Shown here one piece after another: positions 26,148 through 35,842 of a stretch of DNA of 64,000 bases. The number at the start of each line of letters is the position of its first letter. The first letter of the stretch is position 1. Under the pieces are notes generated by a model that did no database searches, was not told where the DNA came from, and saw only the letters and a program-made list of their open reading frames with translations. The DNA comes from an uncultured Eubacteriales bacterium (GTDB lineage Bacteria; Bacillota; Clostridia; Oscillospirales; Acutalibacteraceae): the NCBI GenBank assembly GCA_934463035.1, contig CAKSIG010000005.1, positions 1-64,000 on the forward strand, in the 5' to 3' direction. The translations under genes were made by a program, and so were the position numbers.

Positions 26148-28325
26148 ATGAAGATTATTAAAAGGAGCGGTGCGGAGGTCAGCTTTGATCCGCAAAAGAT
26201 AGTAATAGCGGTAAAAAAAGCGAATGAAAGCGTTGTTCCGAGCGAACGTATGAGTGACGTTCAGATAAAGCGCATAGCAGAGGATGTTGAGAGCGCCGCG
26301 CAGAATATAAACAGGTCTTTAAGCGTTGAAGAAATTCAGGATATGGTAGAGGATCAGATAATGAACCAGCGTGCCTTTGACGTTGCGCGCCGTTACATAA
26401 CCTACCGTTATAACCGTGCGCTTATCCGTAAGGCGAATACTACCGACGAGCAGATTTTAAGCCTTATTGAATGTAACAATGAAGAAGTAAAACAGGAAAA
26501 TTCCAATAAAAATCCCACCGTAAACAGCGTTCAACGCGACTATATGGCAGGCGAGGTAAGCAAGGATATAACAAAGCGTATACTCTTGCCGTCGGATATT
26601 GTTGAAGCGCATGAACAGGGTATAATCCACTTCCACGACGCGGATTATTTTGCTCAGCATATGCACAACTGCGATCTTGTAAATCTTGAAGATATGCTGC
26701 AAAACGGTACTGTTATAAGCGGTACTCTTATTGAAAAACCGCACAGCTTTTCAACCGCCTGCAATATCGCAACCCAGATAATAGCTCAGGTCGCCTCCTG
26801 TCAGTACGGCGGTCAGAGCATAAGCCTTACCCACCTTGCGCCGTTTGTGGATATAAGCCGTAAGAAAATACGCAATCTCGTTGCCGAGGAGTTAAGGGAA
26901 ATAGACGAGAACGTAACCGAGGAGAAAATAGATAAGATCACCGAAAAGCGTTTAAGAGACGAGGTAAGAAACGGTGTTCAGATGATACAGTATCAGGTCG
27001 TTACCCTTATGACCACAAACGGACAGGCTCCGTTTGTAACCGTGTTTATGTACCTTAACGAGGCAAAGAACGAGCAGGAAAAGAACGACCTTGCGCTGAT
27101 AATTGAAGAAACGCTTAAACAGCGTTACAGGGGCGTTAAAAACGAAAAGGGTATATGGATAACCCCTGCGTTCCCGAAGCTCATCTATGTTCTTGAAGAA
27201 GATAATATAACCGAGGACAGCAAGTATTGGTATCTCACACAATTGGCGGCAAAATGCACCGCTAAGCGTATGGTTCCCGATTATATTTCGGAAAAAATTA
27301 TGCTTGAAAACAAGATCGACAAGAACGGCGAGGGTCACTGCTATACCTGTATGGGCTGCCGCAGCTTCTTGACGCCTTATGTTGACGAAAACGGCAAACC
27401 GAAGTATTACGGACGTTTCAATCAGGGCGTTGTAACCGTGAATCTTGTTGATATAGGCCTTTCCGCCGACAAGGATATGGAAAAATTTTGGCAGATATTT
27501 GACGAGCGTATGGAGCTTTGCCACAGGGCGCTCCAAGCGCGCCACGAGCGTCTTACGGGAACCCTGTCCGACGCGGCGCCGATACTCTGGCAGCACGGCG
27601 CATTGCTCCGCCTTAAAAAGGGCGAAACAATAGACAAGTATCTGCACGGCGGATACTCGACCCTCTCGCTCGGTTATGCGGGACTGTGGGAGTGCGTTTA
27701 CAGCCTTATAGGCAAGAAACTCACCGAGGCCGAGGGTGAAAAGCTCGGTCTTGAAATAATGAAAAAACTCAATGAATATACCGCAAAGTGGAAGGCGGAC
27801 GAAAATATTGACTATTCGCTTTACGGAACACCGCTTGAAAGCACAACATATAAATTTGCAAAATGTCTGCAAAAGCGCTTCGGTATTATAAAGAACGTTA
27901 CCGACAAGAATTATATCACCAACAGTTATCACGTTCACGTTACCGAGGAAATAGACGCTTTCGACAAGTTGGAGCTTGAAGCCAAATTTCAGGCACTCTC
28001 GCCGGGAGGAGCAATTTCTTATGTTGAAGTTCCGAATATGCAGAACAATATTGACGCGGTAATAGCGGTAATGAAATTTATCTATGATCATATAATGTAT
28101 GCGGAGCTTAACACAAAGAGCGACTTCTGCCACGTCTGCGGATATGACGGCGAGATCGAAATTAAAGAGGACGCCGACGGGAAGCTCATTTGGAAATGTC
28201 CCAACTGCGGAAACACCGATCAGGACAAAATGAACGTCGCGCGCCGCACCTGCGGATACATCGGTACGCAGTTCTGGAATCAGGGCAGAACTCAGGAAAT
28301 TAAAGAGCGTGTACTGCATCTGTGA
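26148..28325 (+). CDS. nrdD: Anaerobic ribonucleoside-triphosphate reductase
   Basis: Class III ribonucleotide reductase, which makes dNTPs with a glycyl radical and formate. The 725-residue protein has an N-terminal ATP-cone (about 1-95; VEEIQDMVEDQIM), a catalytic barrel with the AQHMHNCDLVNL segment near 165, two zinc-binding CxxC motifs (CHVCG and CPNCG, about 662-682), and the radical-site motif RRTCGYIGTQFWNQGR near 705. The activase NrdG follows after about 75 bases. Confidence 0.96.
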   Translation: MKIIKRSGAEVSFDPQKIVIAVKKANESVVPSERMSDVQIKRIAEDVESAAQNINRSLSVEEIQDMVEDQIMNQRAFDVARRYITYRYNRALIRKANTTDEQILSLIECNNEEVKQENSNKNPTVNSVQRDYMAGEVSKDITKRILLPSDIVEAHEQGIIHFHDADYFAQHMHNCDLVNLEDMLQNGTVISGTLIEKPHSFSTACNIATQIIAQVASCQYGGQSISLTHLAPFVDISRKKIRNLVAEELREIDENVTEEKIDKITEKRLRDEVRNGVQMIQYQVVTLMTTNGQAPFVTVFMYLNEAKNEQEKNDLALIIEETLKQRYRGVKNEKGIWITPAFPKLIYVLEEDNITEDSKYWYLTQLAAKCTAKRMVPDYISEKIMLENKIDKNGEGHCYTCMGCRSFLTPYVDENGKPKYYGRFNQGVVTVNLVDIGLSADKDMEKFWQIFDERMELCHRALQARHERLTGTLSDAAPILWQHGALLRLKKGETIDKYLHGGYSTLSLGYAGLWECVYSLIGKKLTEAEGEKLGLEIMKKLNEYTAKWKADENIDYSLYGTPLESTTYKFAKCLQKRFGIIKNVTDKNYITNSYHVHVTEEIDAFDKLELEAKFQALSPGGAISYVEVPNMQNNIDAVIAVMKFIYDHIMYAELNTKSDFCHVCGYDGEIEIKEDADGKLIWKCPNCGNTDQDKMNVARRTCGYIGTQFWNQGRTQEIKERVLHL

Positions 28326-28335
28326 TAATAGATAT

Positions 28336-28384
28336 TAGAAGTCAGACGGTAGAGGACGGTGCAAAACGCCGTCCCCTACTTCTA
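28336..28384. repeat. Imperfect palindrome between nrdD and nrdG
   Basis: GTAGAGGACGG (28349-28359) pairs with CCGTCCCCTAC (28369-28379) with one mismatch; TAGAAG and CTTCTA extend it outside. It has the look of a short REP-like intergenic palindrome rather than a terminator, since no T-tract follows. Confidence 0.45.
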
Positions 28385-28400
28385 TCAGAGAGGCTTTACA

Positions 28401-28952
28401 ATGAATTATGCGGTTATAAAAAAATTTGATATTGCAAACGGGCCCGGGGTTCGCGTTTCGCTGTTCGTAAGCGGTTGCAGGCATCACTGTAAGAACTGCT
28501 TTAACCGCGAGGCGTGGGATTTTGATTACGGCAAAAGATTCAATGACGAGGTTATCGCCGATATTATAAATTCGTGCGAAAAACCGCATATTGCAGGGCT
28601 TTCGCTTCTAGGCGGGGAACCGTTTGAGCCTGAAAACAGGGACGGAATATTAAAACTTGTTAAACTTTTTAATGAAAAATATCCCGAAAAAACAATTTGG
28701 TGTTATACAGGCTTTGAATTTGAAAAACAGCTCTTGGAAGACAGCGATCCGCGCGTACTTGAAATACTTAAAGAGTTGGACGTTTTGGTGGACGGAAAAT
28801 TTGTGGAGGAGCTTAAGAGCCCCGCGCTTTTGTTCAGAGGTTCGTCAAATCAAAGAATAATAGATGTTAAAAATTCGCTTAAACTCGGCGCAACCGTTCT
28901 GCTTGACGGCGTTTGGGAGCGTAAAATGGGCAGCGAATCAATATATGATTAG
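28401..28952 (+). CDS. nrdG: Anaerobic ribonucleoside-triphosphate reductase activating protein
   Basis: A radical SAM activase that forms the glycyl radical on NrdD. The CRHHCKNC motif (C-x3-C-x2-C) is at residues 27-34 and GGEPFEPENR near 72. ATG 28401 (183 residues, MNYAVIKKF) has GAGAGG about eight bases upstream and fits family length; the longer in-frame reading runs through the palindrome. Confidence 0.93.
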   Translation: MNYAVIKKFDIANGPGVRVSLFVSGCRHHCKNCFNREAWDFDYGKRFNDEVIADIINSCEKPHIAGLSLLGGEPFEPENRDGILKLVKLFNEKYPEKTIWCYTGFEFEKQLLEDSDPRVLEILKELDVLVDGKFVEELKSPALLFRGSSNQRIIDVKNSLKLGATVLLDGVWERKMGSESIYD

Positions 28953-28962
28953 GAGTGCGAAT

Positions 28963-29406
28963 ATGGTAAAAGTAAAGTTTAAAAAGCTCAATTCAAAAGC
29001 AACAGTCCCAAGCTATGGCTCTGCCTCGGCGGCGGGCGCAGACCTGTATGCCTGTCTTGAAGGCGGCAAGGAGGTATTTGAATCCGGTGAAACAAAGCTG
29101 ATACATACGGGTATCGCTTTGGAAATTCCCGAGGGTTATGCGGGACTTATCTATGCACGCAGCGGAATAGCAACAAAACGGGGCCTTGCCCCCGCAAACA
29201 AGGTCGGCGTCGTTGACAGCGATTACAGGGGAGAAATAATGGTATCGCTTCACAACCATTCAAACTCGGTTCAACAGATCGAGGACGGCGAGCGGATAGC
29301 TCAGTTGGTAATAACCCCGTATCTGGCGGTTGACTTTGTCGAGTCGGACGAAATTTCAGATACCGACAGGGGAGCAGGCGGCTTCGGCTCTACGGGCAGT
29401 AAATAA
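28963..29406 (+). CDS. dut: dUTP diphosphatase
   Basis: Hydrolyses dUTP to dUMP and diphosphate, keeping uracil out of DNA and feeding dTMP synthesis. The five trimeric dUTPase motifs are present: ASAAGADLYA, ARSGIATKRG, GVVDSDYRGEI, RIAQLVI and RGAGGFGSTG. AGGAG is seven bases before ATG 28963, giving 147 residues; the longer upstream frame overlaps nrdG and is not needed. The gene is functionally linked with nrdD-nrdG. Confidence 0.95.
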   Translation: MVKVKFKKLNSKATVPSYGSASAAGADLYACLEGGKEVFESGETKLIHTGIALEIPEGYAGLIYARSGIATKRGLAPANKVGVVDSDYRGEIMVSLHNHSNSVQQIEDGERIAQLVITPYLAVDFVESDEISDTDRGAGGFGSTGSK

Positions 29407-29428
29407 AACAAAATAAGGGGGAACTTTT

Positions 29429-30829
29429 GTGGAACAAAAGCTGGAAAAAAGGTACGGTCTGCCTACCGCTATATGTATGGTGGTGGGTATAGTAATCGGT
29501 TCGGGCGTGTTTTTCAAAGCGCAGGACATTTTGAATTACACCGACGGCAATATGCCTCTCGGTATATTGGCGTGGCTTATCGGCGGTGCGGTAATGGTGA
29601 TATGCGCGTTGACCTTTTCGGGACTTGCGGCACAGTATGAAAAGGTAAACGGCGTTGTGGATTATGCCGAGGCTGTCGTCGGAGGGCGGTACGCCTATGC
29701 TGTCGGCTGGTTTATGACAACGGTATACTACCCGGGTATGACCTCGGTGCTTGCGTGGGTTTCCGCGCGGTATACTCTTGCTTTGTTCGGTTCAACCGAT
29801 ATTACGGGCGGCACCTGTATGACGCTTGCCTGCCTTTATCTCTGCCTTATATATGCTTTAAGCGTGCTGTCACCTAAGTTGGCAGGAAAGTTTCAGGTAA
29901 GCTCTACTGTTATAAAGCTGGTTCCGCTCTCAATTATGGCGGTTGTCGGTACGGTTGTCGGCTTAGTCAACGGAAATATGACCGCCGCGTTTAACACTTG
30001 GAGCGTTTCGGAAACGGGTGGTTTCACAAGCATATTTGCCGCGGTCGTTGCCACCGCCTTTGCTTATGAGGGCTGGATCATTGCAACCTCAATAAATGCG
30101 GAGCTTAAAAACGCTAAGCGCAATCTCCCGATAGCGCTCACCGTCGGCGCGATAATAATAATTTCGGTCTATATTCTTTATTATATAGGACTTTCGGGAG
30201 CCGCAAATGTAGATGTTCTGCGAACCGAGGGTTCAACCTCGGCGTTCCTTAAAATATTCGGCAATGTCGGCGGCGGAATACTCAATACGTTTATAATAAT
30301 ATCCTGTCTCGGCACCCTCAACGGACTGATGATGGGCTGCACACGCGGTATGTACTCGATCGCCGTAAGAAATCACGGACCGGCGCCCAAAACCCTGAAA
30401 CAGCTTGATGAAAAGACGAATATGCCGTCAAATTCGGCGGTATGCGGACTTATATACTGTGCTTTATGGCTGTTCTATTTCTACGGTGCAAACCTGCGCG
30501 AGCCGCTGTTCGGACTTTTCAGTTTTGATTCTTCCGAACTGCCGATAATCACGATATACGCTTTCTACATACCGATATTTGTTATGTATATTTTCAAGCA
30601 CGGCAAACAGAATGTGCTTAAAAACATAGTTATGCCGTTTATATCAATATTGGCGTCGCTGTTTATGATTTTCGCAGCGATATACGCCCACGGCATAAGC
30701 CCGTATATTAAAGCGGCTGAGGACGGCAAATTTTCATTCCCCGTTCTTTTCTACTTAATAGTATTTGCGGTTATAATGATAATCGGAATGTGCTTTTACA
30801 GGAAAGACAGCAAAAAAACAGAAAAGTAA
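29429..30829 (+). CDS. APC superfamily amino acid permease
   Basis: A 466-residue integral membrane protein with about 12 hydrophobic segments. The first helix contains the unwound substrate site GIVIGSGVFFK (about 20-30) of APC transporters. GTG start at 29429 with AAGGGGGA seven bases upstream. Substrate cannot be assigned from sequence. It follows dut after 22 bases and ends at a shared terminator. Confidence 0.85.
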   Translation: MEQKLEKRYGLPTAICMVVGIVIGSGVFFKAQDILNYTDGNMPLGILAWLIGGAVMVICALTFSGLAAQYEKVNGVVDYAEAVVGGRYAYAVGWFMTTVYYPGMTSVLAWVSARYTLALFGSTDITGGTCMTLACLYLCLIYALSVLSPKLAGKFQVSSTVIKLVPLSIMAVVGTVVGLVNGNMTAAFNTWSVSETGGFTSIFAAVVATAFAYEGWIIATSINAELKNAKRNLPIALTVGAIIIISVYILYYIGLSGAANVDVLRTEGSTSAFLKIFGNVGGGILNTFIIISCLGTLNGLMMGCTRGMYSIAVRNHGPAPKTLKQLDEKTNMPSNSAVCGLIYCALWLFYFYGANLREPLFGLFSFDSSELPIITIYAFYIPIFVMYIFKHGKQNVLKNIVMPFISILASLFMIFAAIYAHGISPYIKAAEDGKFSFPVLFYLIVFAVIMIIGMCFYRKDSKKTEK

Positions 30830-30845
30830 ATAATAAGTAAAAACA

Positions 30846-30874
30846 AATAGCCTCGGTTTTAAACCGAGGCTATT
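30846..30874. terminator. Terminator between the permease and livF
   Basis: Stem AATAGCCTCGG/CCGAGGCTATT with a 7-base loop. The minus-strand side is followed by TTTGTTTTTACT, so it works best for the liv operon. Confidence 0.8.
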
Positions 30875-30893
30875 AATTATACTTGTATATGTT

Positions 30894-31604
30894 TTATCCG
30901 CCTAAGTAGGCTTTTTTAACGGAATCGCTTTGCTTTAATTCTGTACCCGTTCCTGAAAGTACTATTTTTCCGTTTTCAAGAACATAGGCACGGTCGCAAA
31001 TATCAAGTGCTTTATTCGCATTTTGTTCAACAAGCAGTATTGTCGTACCGCTATCGCGAAAATCCTTAATAATTTCAAAAACCTCATCTACAAGCAGGGG
31101 GGAGAGACCCATAGAAGGCTCATCAAGCATAAGCAGCTTGGGATGGCACATCATCGCGCGGCCCATTGCAAGCATCTGCTGTTCACCGCCGGAAAGAGTG
31201 CCGGCAATTTGGCTTTTGCGTTCGCCGAGTCTCGGGAAACGTGTGCAGGTTTCCTCAATATCGCGTTTAATTTGTGCTTTATCCGTTTTTGTGTAGGCAC
31301 CCATCAGAAGATTCTCGTAAACTGTAAGTTCTTGAAAGATACGTCTGCCTTCGGGAACCTGTGTCATACCGAGCTTAACTATCTTATGTCCCGGCATTTT
31401 AGTGATGTCGTTGCCGTTGTAAGTAATATGTCCGCTGTGAATGGGTATAAGCCCCATAATGCTTTGCATAGTGGTTGTTTTTCCGGCACCGTTTGCACCT
31501 ATAAGGGTGACAATCTCACCCTCATTGACGGTAAAATCAATTCCTTTAAGTGCGCATATTACACCGTAAAAAACCTGTAAATCCTTTACATCCAATAAAG
31601 CCAT
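30894..31604 (-). CDS. livF: Branched-chain amino acid ABC transporter ATP-binding protein LivF
   Basis: A 236-residue ABC ATPase: Walker A GANGAGKTT near 37, signature LSGGEQQM near 139, Walker B LLMLDEPSMGLSP near 159. It starts five bases after the livG stop. Together with LivG it energises the LivH-LivM channel. Confidence 0.93.
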   Translation of the reverse strand: MALLDVKDLQVFYGVICALKGIDFTVNEGEIVTLIGANGAGKTTTMQSIMGLIPIHSGHITYNGNDITKMPGHKIVKLGMTQVPEGRRIFQELTVYENLLMGAYTKTDKAQIKRDIEETCTRFPRLGERKSQIAGTLSGGEQQMLAMGRAMMCHPKLLMLDEPSMGLSPLLVDEVFEIIKDFRDSGTTILLVEQNANKALDICDRAYVLENGKIVLSGTGTELKQSDSVKKAYLGG

Positions 31605-31609
31605 ACTTC

Positions 31610-32380
31610 TTATCCTCCGATATATGCACGGATGACCTCGGGGTCATTGAGTGCGGTTTGTGCGTCGCCCTGTGCTAACATTGTACCGAAATTCAACACA
31701 GTAATCTCATCACATAGACCTGCTACGAATTTCATATCGTGCTCTATAAGCAGAATTGAGATGTTAAACTCATCACGTATACGGCGTATTATGTTCATAA
31801 GATCAGCTGTCTCATTTGGATTCATACCGGCGGCAGGCTCATCAAGCAACAACAACTTCGGGTTCGTTGCCAAAGCACGGGCAATTTCCAGTTTTCTTTG
31901 TTTACCGTAAGGAAGATTGGAGGAAAGGTTATTTCTTTCCTCTAAAAGTCCGAAAATGCTGAGAATTTCTTTTGCTCTGTTTCGCATTGCATTTTCGGTT
32001 TTGTAATACTTCGGCAAACGAAGCATACTTGTAAAGGCATTGCATTTAAATTCCGGTTGGTTGTGCAGACCTACCATTACGTTTCTTATAACGCTCATAT
32101 TAGTAAAGAGACGAATGTTTTGAAAAGTACGGGCAATGCCTTTGTGATTGATAGTCTCCTCAGTCTTGTTGTTGAGAACTTCGCCATCAAGAGAAAAGGT
32201 GCCTGTTGTCGGCTGATATACACCGGTAAGCATATTGAAAACGGTTGTCTTTCCGGCTCCGTTAGGACCTACGAGTCCGTATATTTGCTTTTCTTTTACT
32301 TCGAAATTAAGGTGATCAACAGCGTGTAGTCCGCCGAAAGCGATACCTAAATTTTCGACCTTTAAAACTACATTAGCCAT
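31610..32380 (-). CDS. livG: Branched-chain amino acid ABC transporter ATP-binding protein LivG
   Basis: A 256-residue ABC ATPase with Walker A GPNGAGKTT near 40 and Walker B LLLLDEPAAGMNPNE near 174. The signature loop is LPYGKQRKLEIARAL, the LivG-type variant of LSGGQ. ATG 32380 (MANVVLKVENLG) has GGGGAAG upstream and overlaps the livM stop by eight bases. Confidence 0.93.
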   Translation of the reverse strand: MANVVLKVENLGIAFGGLHAVDHLNFEVKEKQIYGLVGPNGAGKTTVFNMLTGVYQPTTGTFSLDGEVLNNKTEETINHKGIARTFQNIRLFTNMSVIRNVMVGLHNQPEFKCNAFTSMLRLPKYYKTENAMRNRAKEILSIFGLLEERNNLSSNLPYGKQRKLEIARALATNPKLLLLDEPAAGMNPNETADLMNIIRRIRDEFNISILLIEHDMKFVAGLCDEITVLNFGTMLAQGDAQTALNDPEVIRAYIGG

Positions 32381-33527
32381 TTTTCTTCCCCTTTTCTTCA
32401 TTTTCGTCACTCGGAGTAGCCTCTTCTGTGCGGAAATCGACGCTTAAAACCTCGTCCATAGGAATTTTTGTCTGTATTTTGTTCCAATGGGCTTTGTCAT
32501 CTGTAATGGTGCTTGCCTTGCGTCGCTCGGCAAATTTTTCATGCAATTTTTTGAAACCGAATTTTTCCTTGACGGCTTCAAACGCAGGTGCGTTGTTGAA
32601 CAATACAATGACAATGAGTATGATTGCGTATATGAGCAATCTAAGTGCTGCGAGGTCTCCCGAAAGATTGTCCTGCAAGAAGAAGTTTATAACCGTGATA
32701 AGCGTTGCGGCTATTATAGAACCGTTCAGGCTTGCCATTCCGCCCAAAACAACCATAACCAGAACTTCGATTGAATAGTTATATGAGAAGAATGAATACA
32801 TAACGGGCGTTGTAAAATGACCGTATACTACGCCCGCAACACCGGCAAAGGCAGCAGAAATAACAAAAATAAGCAGCTTGTAAAATGTAACATTTATACC
32901 CATAGCCTTAGCAGCAATTTCATTGTCGCGTATTGCGGTTACGGCACGACCGTGCTTGCTTCGGATAAGATTTTGACTCAAAAAAAGAACAATGATTACA
33001 ACTACAAATGCTACGATAAAAAGACTTTCGGAAGAATATGTCACAGTTGCAAGCCCCATGGCTCCGCCGAACCAGGGTAAATTCTTAAATATATTTCGAA
33101 CGATCTCGCCGAATGCCAGAGTGACTATTGCAAGATAGTCGCCTTTAAGTCTTAATGCCGGCAACCCGATTATCAAGCCAAAGAATGCTGCCGAAACCGC
33201 ACCTATCAGCATTGATAAAATCAATACGAGCAGGGGACTGCTTATTACATTGTGCATTAGGTTAGCACAAAAACAGCCTATGTATGCACCTACGCACATA
33301 AATCCCGCGTGTCCCAGTGATAATTCGCCCAAAAATCCTACTACGAGGTTTAACGACAACGCCATTATAATACTGTATGCAATACGGGCAAGTAGACCCA
33401 TTGTGGAACGCTTCAAATCTCCCGATGTTGACATAAACGAAGTCACAATTAAGAAAGCAATAATTATAAAATAAGTAATGCTGTATTTGAGTTTAAATGA
33501 TTTTTTTATATTCTTTAAGTATTCCAC
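32373..33527 (-). CDS. livM: Branched-chain amino acid ABC transporter permease LivM
   Basis: A 384-residue membrane protein with about ten hydrophobic segments and the family motif LSLGHAGFMCVGAY near 70. The last 55 residues are hydrophilic and charged, longer than in many LivM proteins. GTG start, with its SD (AAGGGTG) inside the end of livH. Confidence 0.9.
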   Translation of the reverse strand: MEYLKNIKKSFKLKYSITYFIIIAFLIVTSFMSTSGDLKRSTMGLLARIAYSIIMALSLNLVVGFLGELSLGHAGFMCVGAYIGCFCANLMHNVISSPLLVLILSMLIGAVSAAFFGLIIGLPALRLKGDYLAIVTLAFGEIVRNIFKNLPWFGGAMGLATVTYSSESLFIVAFVVVIIVLFLSQNLIRSKHGRAVTAIRDNEIAAKAMGINVTFYKLLIFVISAAFAGVAGVVYGHFTTPVMYSFFSYNYSIEVLVMVVLGGMASLNGSIIAATLITVINFFLQDNLSGDLAALRLLIYAIILIVIVLFNNAPAFEAVKEKFGFKKLHEKFAERRKASTITDDKAHWNKIQTKIPMDEVLSVDFRTEEATPSDENEEKGKKNG

Positions 33528-33530
33528 GGC

Positions 33531-34394
33531 TTACACCTTCACCCTTCTCTTTTTGCCCAAAAGACCGATGGGTCTGACTAAAAGTATTAAAATAAGAAGA
33601 CTGAATTCAATAGCTGTGGTATATGCGCTGATTGCGGGTATGCTCAGGCAAATCTTTTCTATTAGACCCAAAAGAACGCCGCCTATCATAGCACCGGGTA
33701 TTGAACCGATACCGCCGATAACAGCCGCTGTGAATGCCTTTATACCGGGCATTGATCCAAGCGTAGGACTTGTAGCCGGAATTTGCATAAGATAAAAAAG
33801 ACTTGCAAATGCCGCCAAGGTAGAACCGATTGCAAATGTTATCATTATAATGCGGTTTACGTTAATGCCCATAAGCTGTGAAGCACCTCTGTCCTCTGAG
33901 ACAGCCTGCATAGCGCGCCCGGTACGTGTTAAATTTACAAACAATGTGAGTCCTGCCATTATGATTGCTCCGACAACAAGCGTAACTATTGTCGCAACGC
34001 TTACAGATGTTCCGAAAATAGTTACGTTCCCCAAAGACGGGAGTGTAACCGGTCGGGATTTAGCGCCGTAAATGAGCTGTGCCAAACTCTGTAAAAAGTA
34101 GCTTACGCCGATTGCTGTAATAAGAACCGCAAGCGGAGACGCACTTCGCAGCGGTCTGTACGCAAACCTTTCTATTACTACACCCATAACGGTGCAAACA
34201 ATAATAGAAGCCAAAATAGCAAGCCACGGGTTGCCGGTGCAATTCAAGGTAGTAAGAATTGCATACGCTCCTATCATTATGATATCGCCGTGTGCAAAGT
34301 TTAAGAGCTTTGCAATACCGTATACCATAGTGTATCCAAGAGCAATCAGTGCGTAAATTGCACCGAGGCCCAATCCATCCAATATAATGTTCAT
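33531..34394 (-). CDS. livH: Branched-chain amino acid ABC transporter permease LivH
   Basis: A 287-residue permease with eight hydrophobic segments, the N-terminal GLGLGAIYALIALGYTMVYG and NFAHGDIIMIGAY (about 35-47) that identify LivH. AAGGAG is seven bases before the ATG. Second gene of the operon, 143 bases downstream of livJ. Confidence 0.93.
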   Translation of the reverse strand: MNIILDGLGLGAIYALIALGYTMVYGIAKLLNFAHGDIIMIGAYAILTTLNCTGNPWLAILASIIVCTVMGVVIERFAYRPLRSASPLAVLITAIGVSYFLQSLAQLIYGAKSRPVTLPSLGNVTIFGTSVSVATIVTLVVGAIIMAGLTLFVNLTRTGRAMQAVSEDRGASQLMGINVNRIIMITFAIGSTLAAFASLFYLMQIPATSPTLGSMPGIKAFTAAVIGGIGSIPGAMIGGVLLGLIEKICLSIPAISAYTTAIEFSLLILILLVRPIGLLGKKRRVKV

Positions 34395-34420
34395 CGGTAT
34401 CTCCTTAATTCTTTTTCAGC

Positions 34421-34470
34421 TTATATCGTATAAAAATCAAGAATGGTTTGGTGATTTTTATACGATATAA
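34421..34470 (-). other. Perfect 19-bp inverted repeat between livJ and livH
   Basis: TTATATCGTATAAAAATCA and its exact complement with a 12-base loop, in the liv mRNA just after livJ. A second small stem (GCCGG-TTGT-CCGGC) lies closer to livJ. Such intercistronic hairpins often stabilise the binding-protein message and lower expression of the permease genes. Confidence 0.7.
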
Positions 34471-34537
34471 CCCATTATATATCGGACATCGCCCAGCCGG
34501 TTGTCCGGCCGAGCGAAACATTCCGAAATTGTTACAA

Positions 34538-35656
34538 TTAACCGAGTTCAACTATTACCGGAACCTTGGTTGCGGCACCGGATTTATCCCATGTCATCTT
34601 ACCGGTAACACCGTCGTAAGAGAAATCGGATGCGGTTATAGCTTTGACGATCTTATCGCAAAGATCACTTGCTTTTATAGAAGCATCTTTCACTCCGGCA
34701 GACTTCATTGCATTGTATATAGCATAAACTGCGTCATAACCGTCAGCGGCAAACTGATCGGGCTCTGTACCGTATTTTGCCTTATAGTCCTTAACAAATG
34801 TAGATACCTTTTCTTCCGTGCTGGAAACATCAAACGGAGTGATGTAACGGATCTTGTTTGTAACGGTGCTGTCTATCTGTGAAGCGATACCGTCAAGACC
34901 GTCGCATCCGAATAACTCTGCTGTAACGCCCTTCTGAACGCAAGCCTTTGCAACCAAGCCGGCTTCGGTGTAATAGAAAGGAAGGAATATTACATCGCAA
35001 TCTTTAAGAGCTTCAACCTGTGTTGAGAAGTCTTTGTTGTTCTCTTTATCAAATGTTTTTGTTGTAAACTCAGTGTTGAGTTTCTTCATTTCTGCTTGAA
35101 AGGCTTCATAAATTCCCGAAGAATACGGATCCGATGTATCATAGATACAACCTATTTTCTTGAAATTCTTTGAAAGCTCCTCGGCAGCAAGTGTACCTTG
35201 GTCGGGATCGCCGAAGCATACGCGGAAAGTGTTTGTACCCTTCTTGATTACGTCAGCGGCAGAAGCGGAAGGAGTCATAACAAAAATGTTATCCTTAGCT
35301 GCTTTCTCAGCAAATGCTGCACAGGAACCGGAGGTTACGCCGCCGAGAGAAATTTTCATTCCTGCATCATACAGAGCATCATATCCTGTATTTGCGTCTT
35401 CTGCGGTAGCCTTGTCGTCTTTCATATCAAATGTGAACTCAACACCGTCAAGACCGCCGTTTTTATTAATCTCTTCAACTGCAAGCGAAGCACCCTGCTT
35501 AACTGAAATACCGTAGGACGAAGCGTCGCCGGTAAGCGGACCGGTGCATCCGATAAGGAAGGTTGAAGATTTACTCTTACCGCCGCAACCTGCCATAACG
35601 GTAAGAACGAGGGCTGCGGACAGTGCCGCACTCATGGCTTTTACAAATTTTTTCAT
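34538..35656 (-). CDS. livJ: Branched-chain amino acid ABC transporter substrate-binding lipoprotein
   Basis: A periplasmic-binding-protein type 1 (Leu/Ile/Val-binding) lipoprotein of 372 residues. MKKFVKAMSAALSAALVL then the lipobox VMAGC gives a lipid-anchored Cys near 24. LIGCTGPLTGDASSYGISVKQG starts the mature fold and HTPSAS-like VMTPSASAADV (about 125) is the ligand-contact region. ATG 35656 has AGAGG upstream. First structural gene of livJHMGF, 125 bases after the leader terminator. Confidence 0.93.
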   Translation of the reverse strand: MKKFVKAMSAALSAALVLTVMAGCGGKSKSSTFLIGCTGPLTGDASSYGISVKQGASLAVEEINKNGGLDGVEFTFDMKDDKATAEDANTGYDALYDAGMKISLGGVTSGSCAAFAEKAAKDNIFVMTPSASAADVIKKGTNTFRVCFGDPDQGTLAAEELSKNFKKIGCIYDTSDPYSSGIYEAFQAEMKKLNTEFTTKTFDKENNKDFSTQVEALKDCDVIFLPFYYTEAGLVAKACVQKGVTAELFGCDGLDGIASQIDSTVTNKIRYITPFDVSSTEEKVSTFVKDYKAKYGTEPDQFAADGYDAVYAIYNAMKSAGVKDASIKASDLCDKIVKAITASDFSYDGVTGKMTWDKSGAATKVPVIVELG

Positions 35657-35780
35657 TTTGATTACCTCTTTCTTTTGTATTTTATATTTATTTTTATCAG
35701 TAAGCATATAAGAATCGAATACGTCACTTTTATTTATAGTATGCAGCTTCGGTTCTCGTATGCTCACTGTAAAAACCAAA

Positions 35781-35814
35781 AATAAAAGCGGCTTTGCTTA
35801 AAAAGCAAAGTCGC
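35781..35814 (-). terminator. Leader terminator (attenuator) upstream of livJ
   Basis: In the minus-strand RNA, GCGACTTTGCTT (35814-35803) pairs with AAGCAAAGCCGC (35799-35788), one mismatch and a 3-base loop, followed by TTTTATTTTT. It lies between the leader ORF stop (35843) and livJ (35656), so it must be bypassed for expression of the transporter. Confidence 0.85.
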
Positions 35815-35842
35815 AAGCTCTTGATTTCCGATTACGGTTTGC

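Noticed and set aside
26952..28319. Long 455-codon minus-strand ORF opposite nrdD
   Set aside because: It is the mirror frame of a highly conserved enzyme gene, with no SD or recognisable domain. The same applies to the 299-codon ORF opposite obgE and the other overlapping antisense frames.
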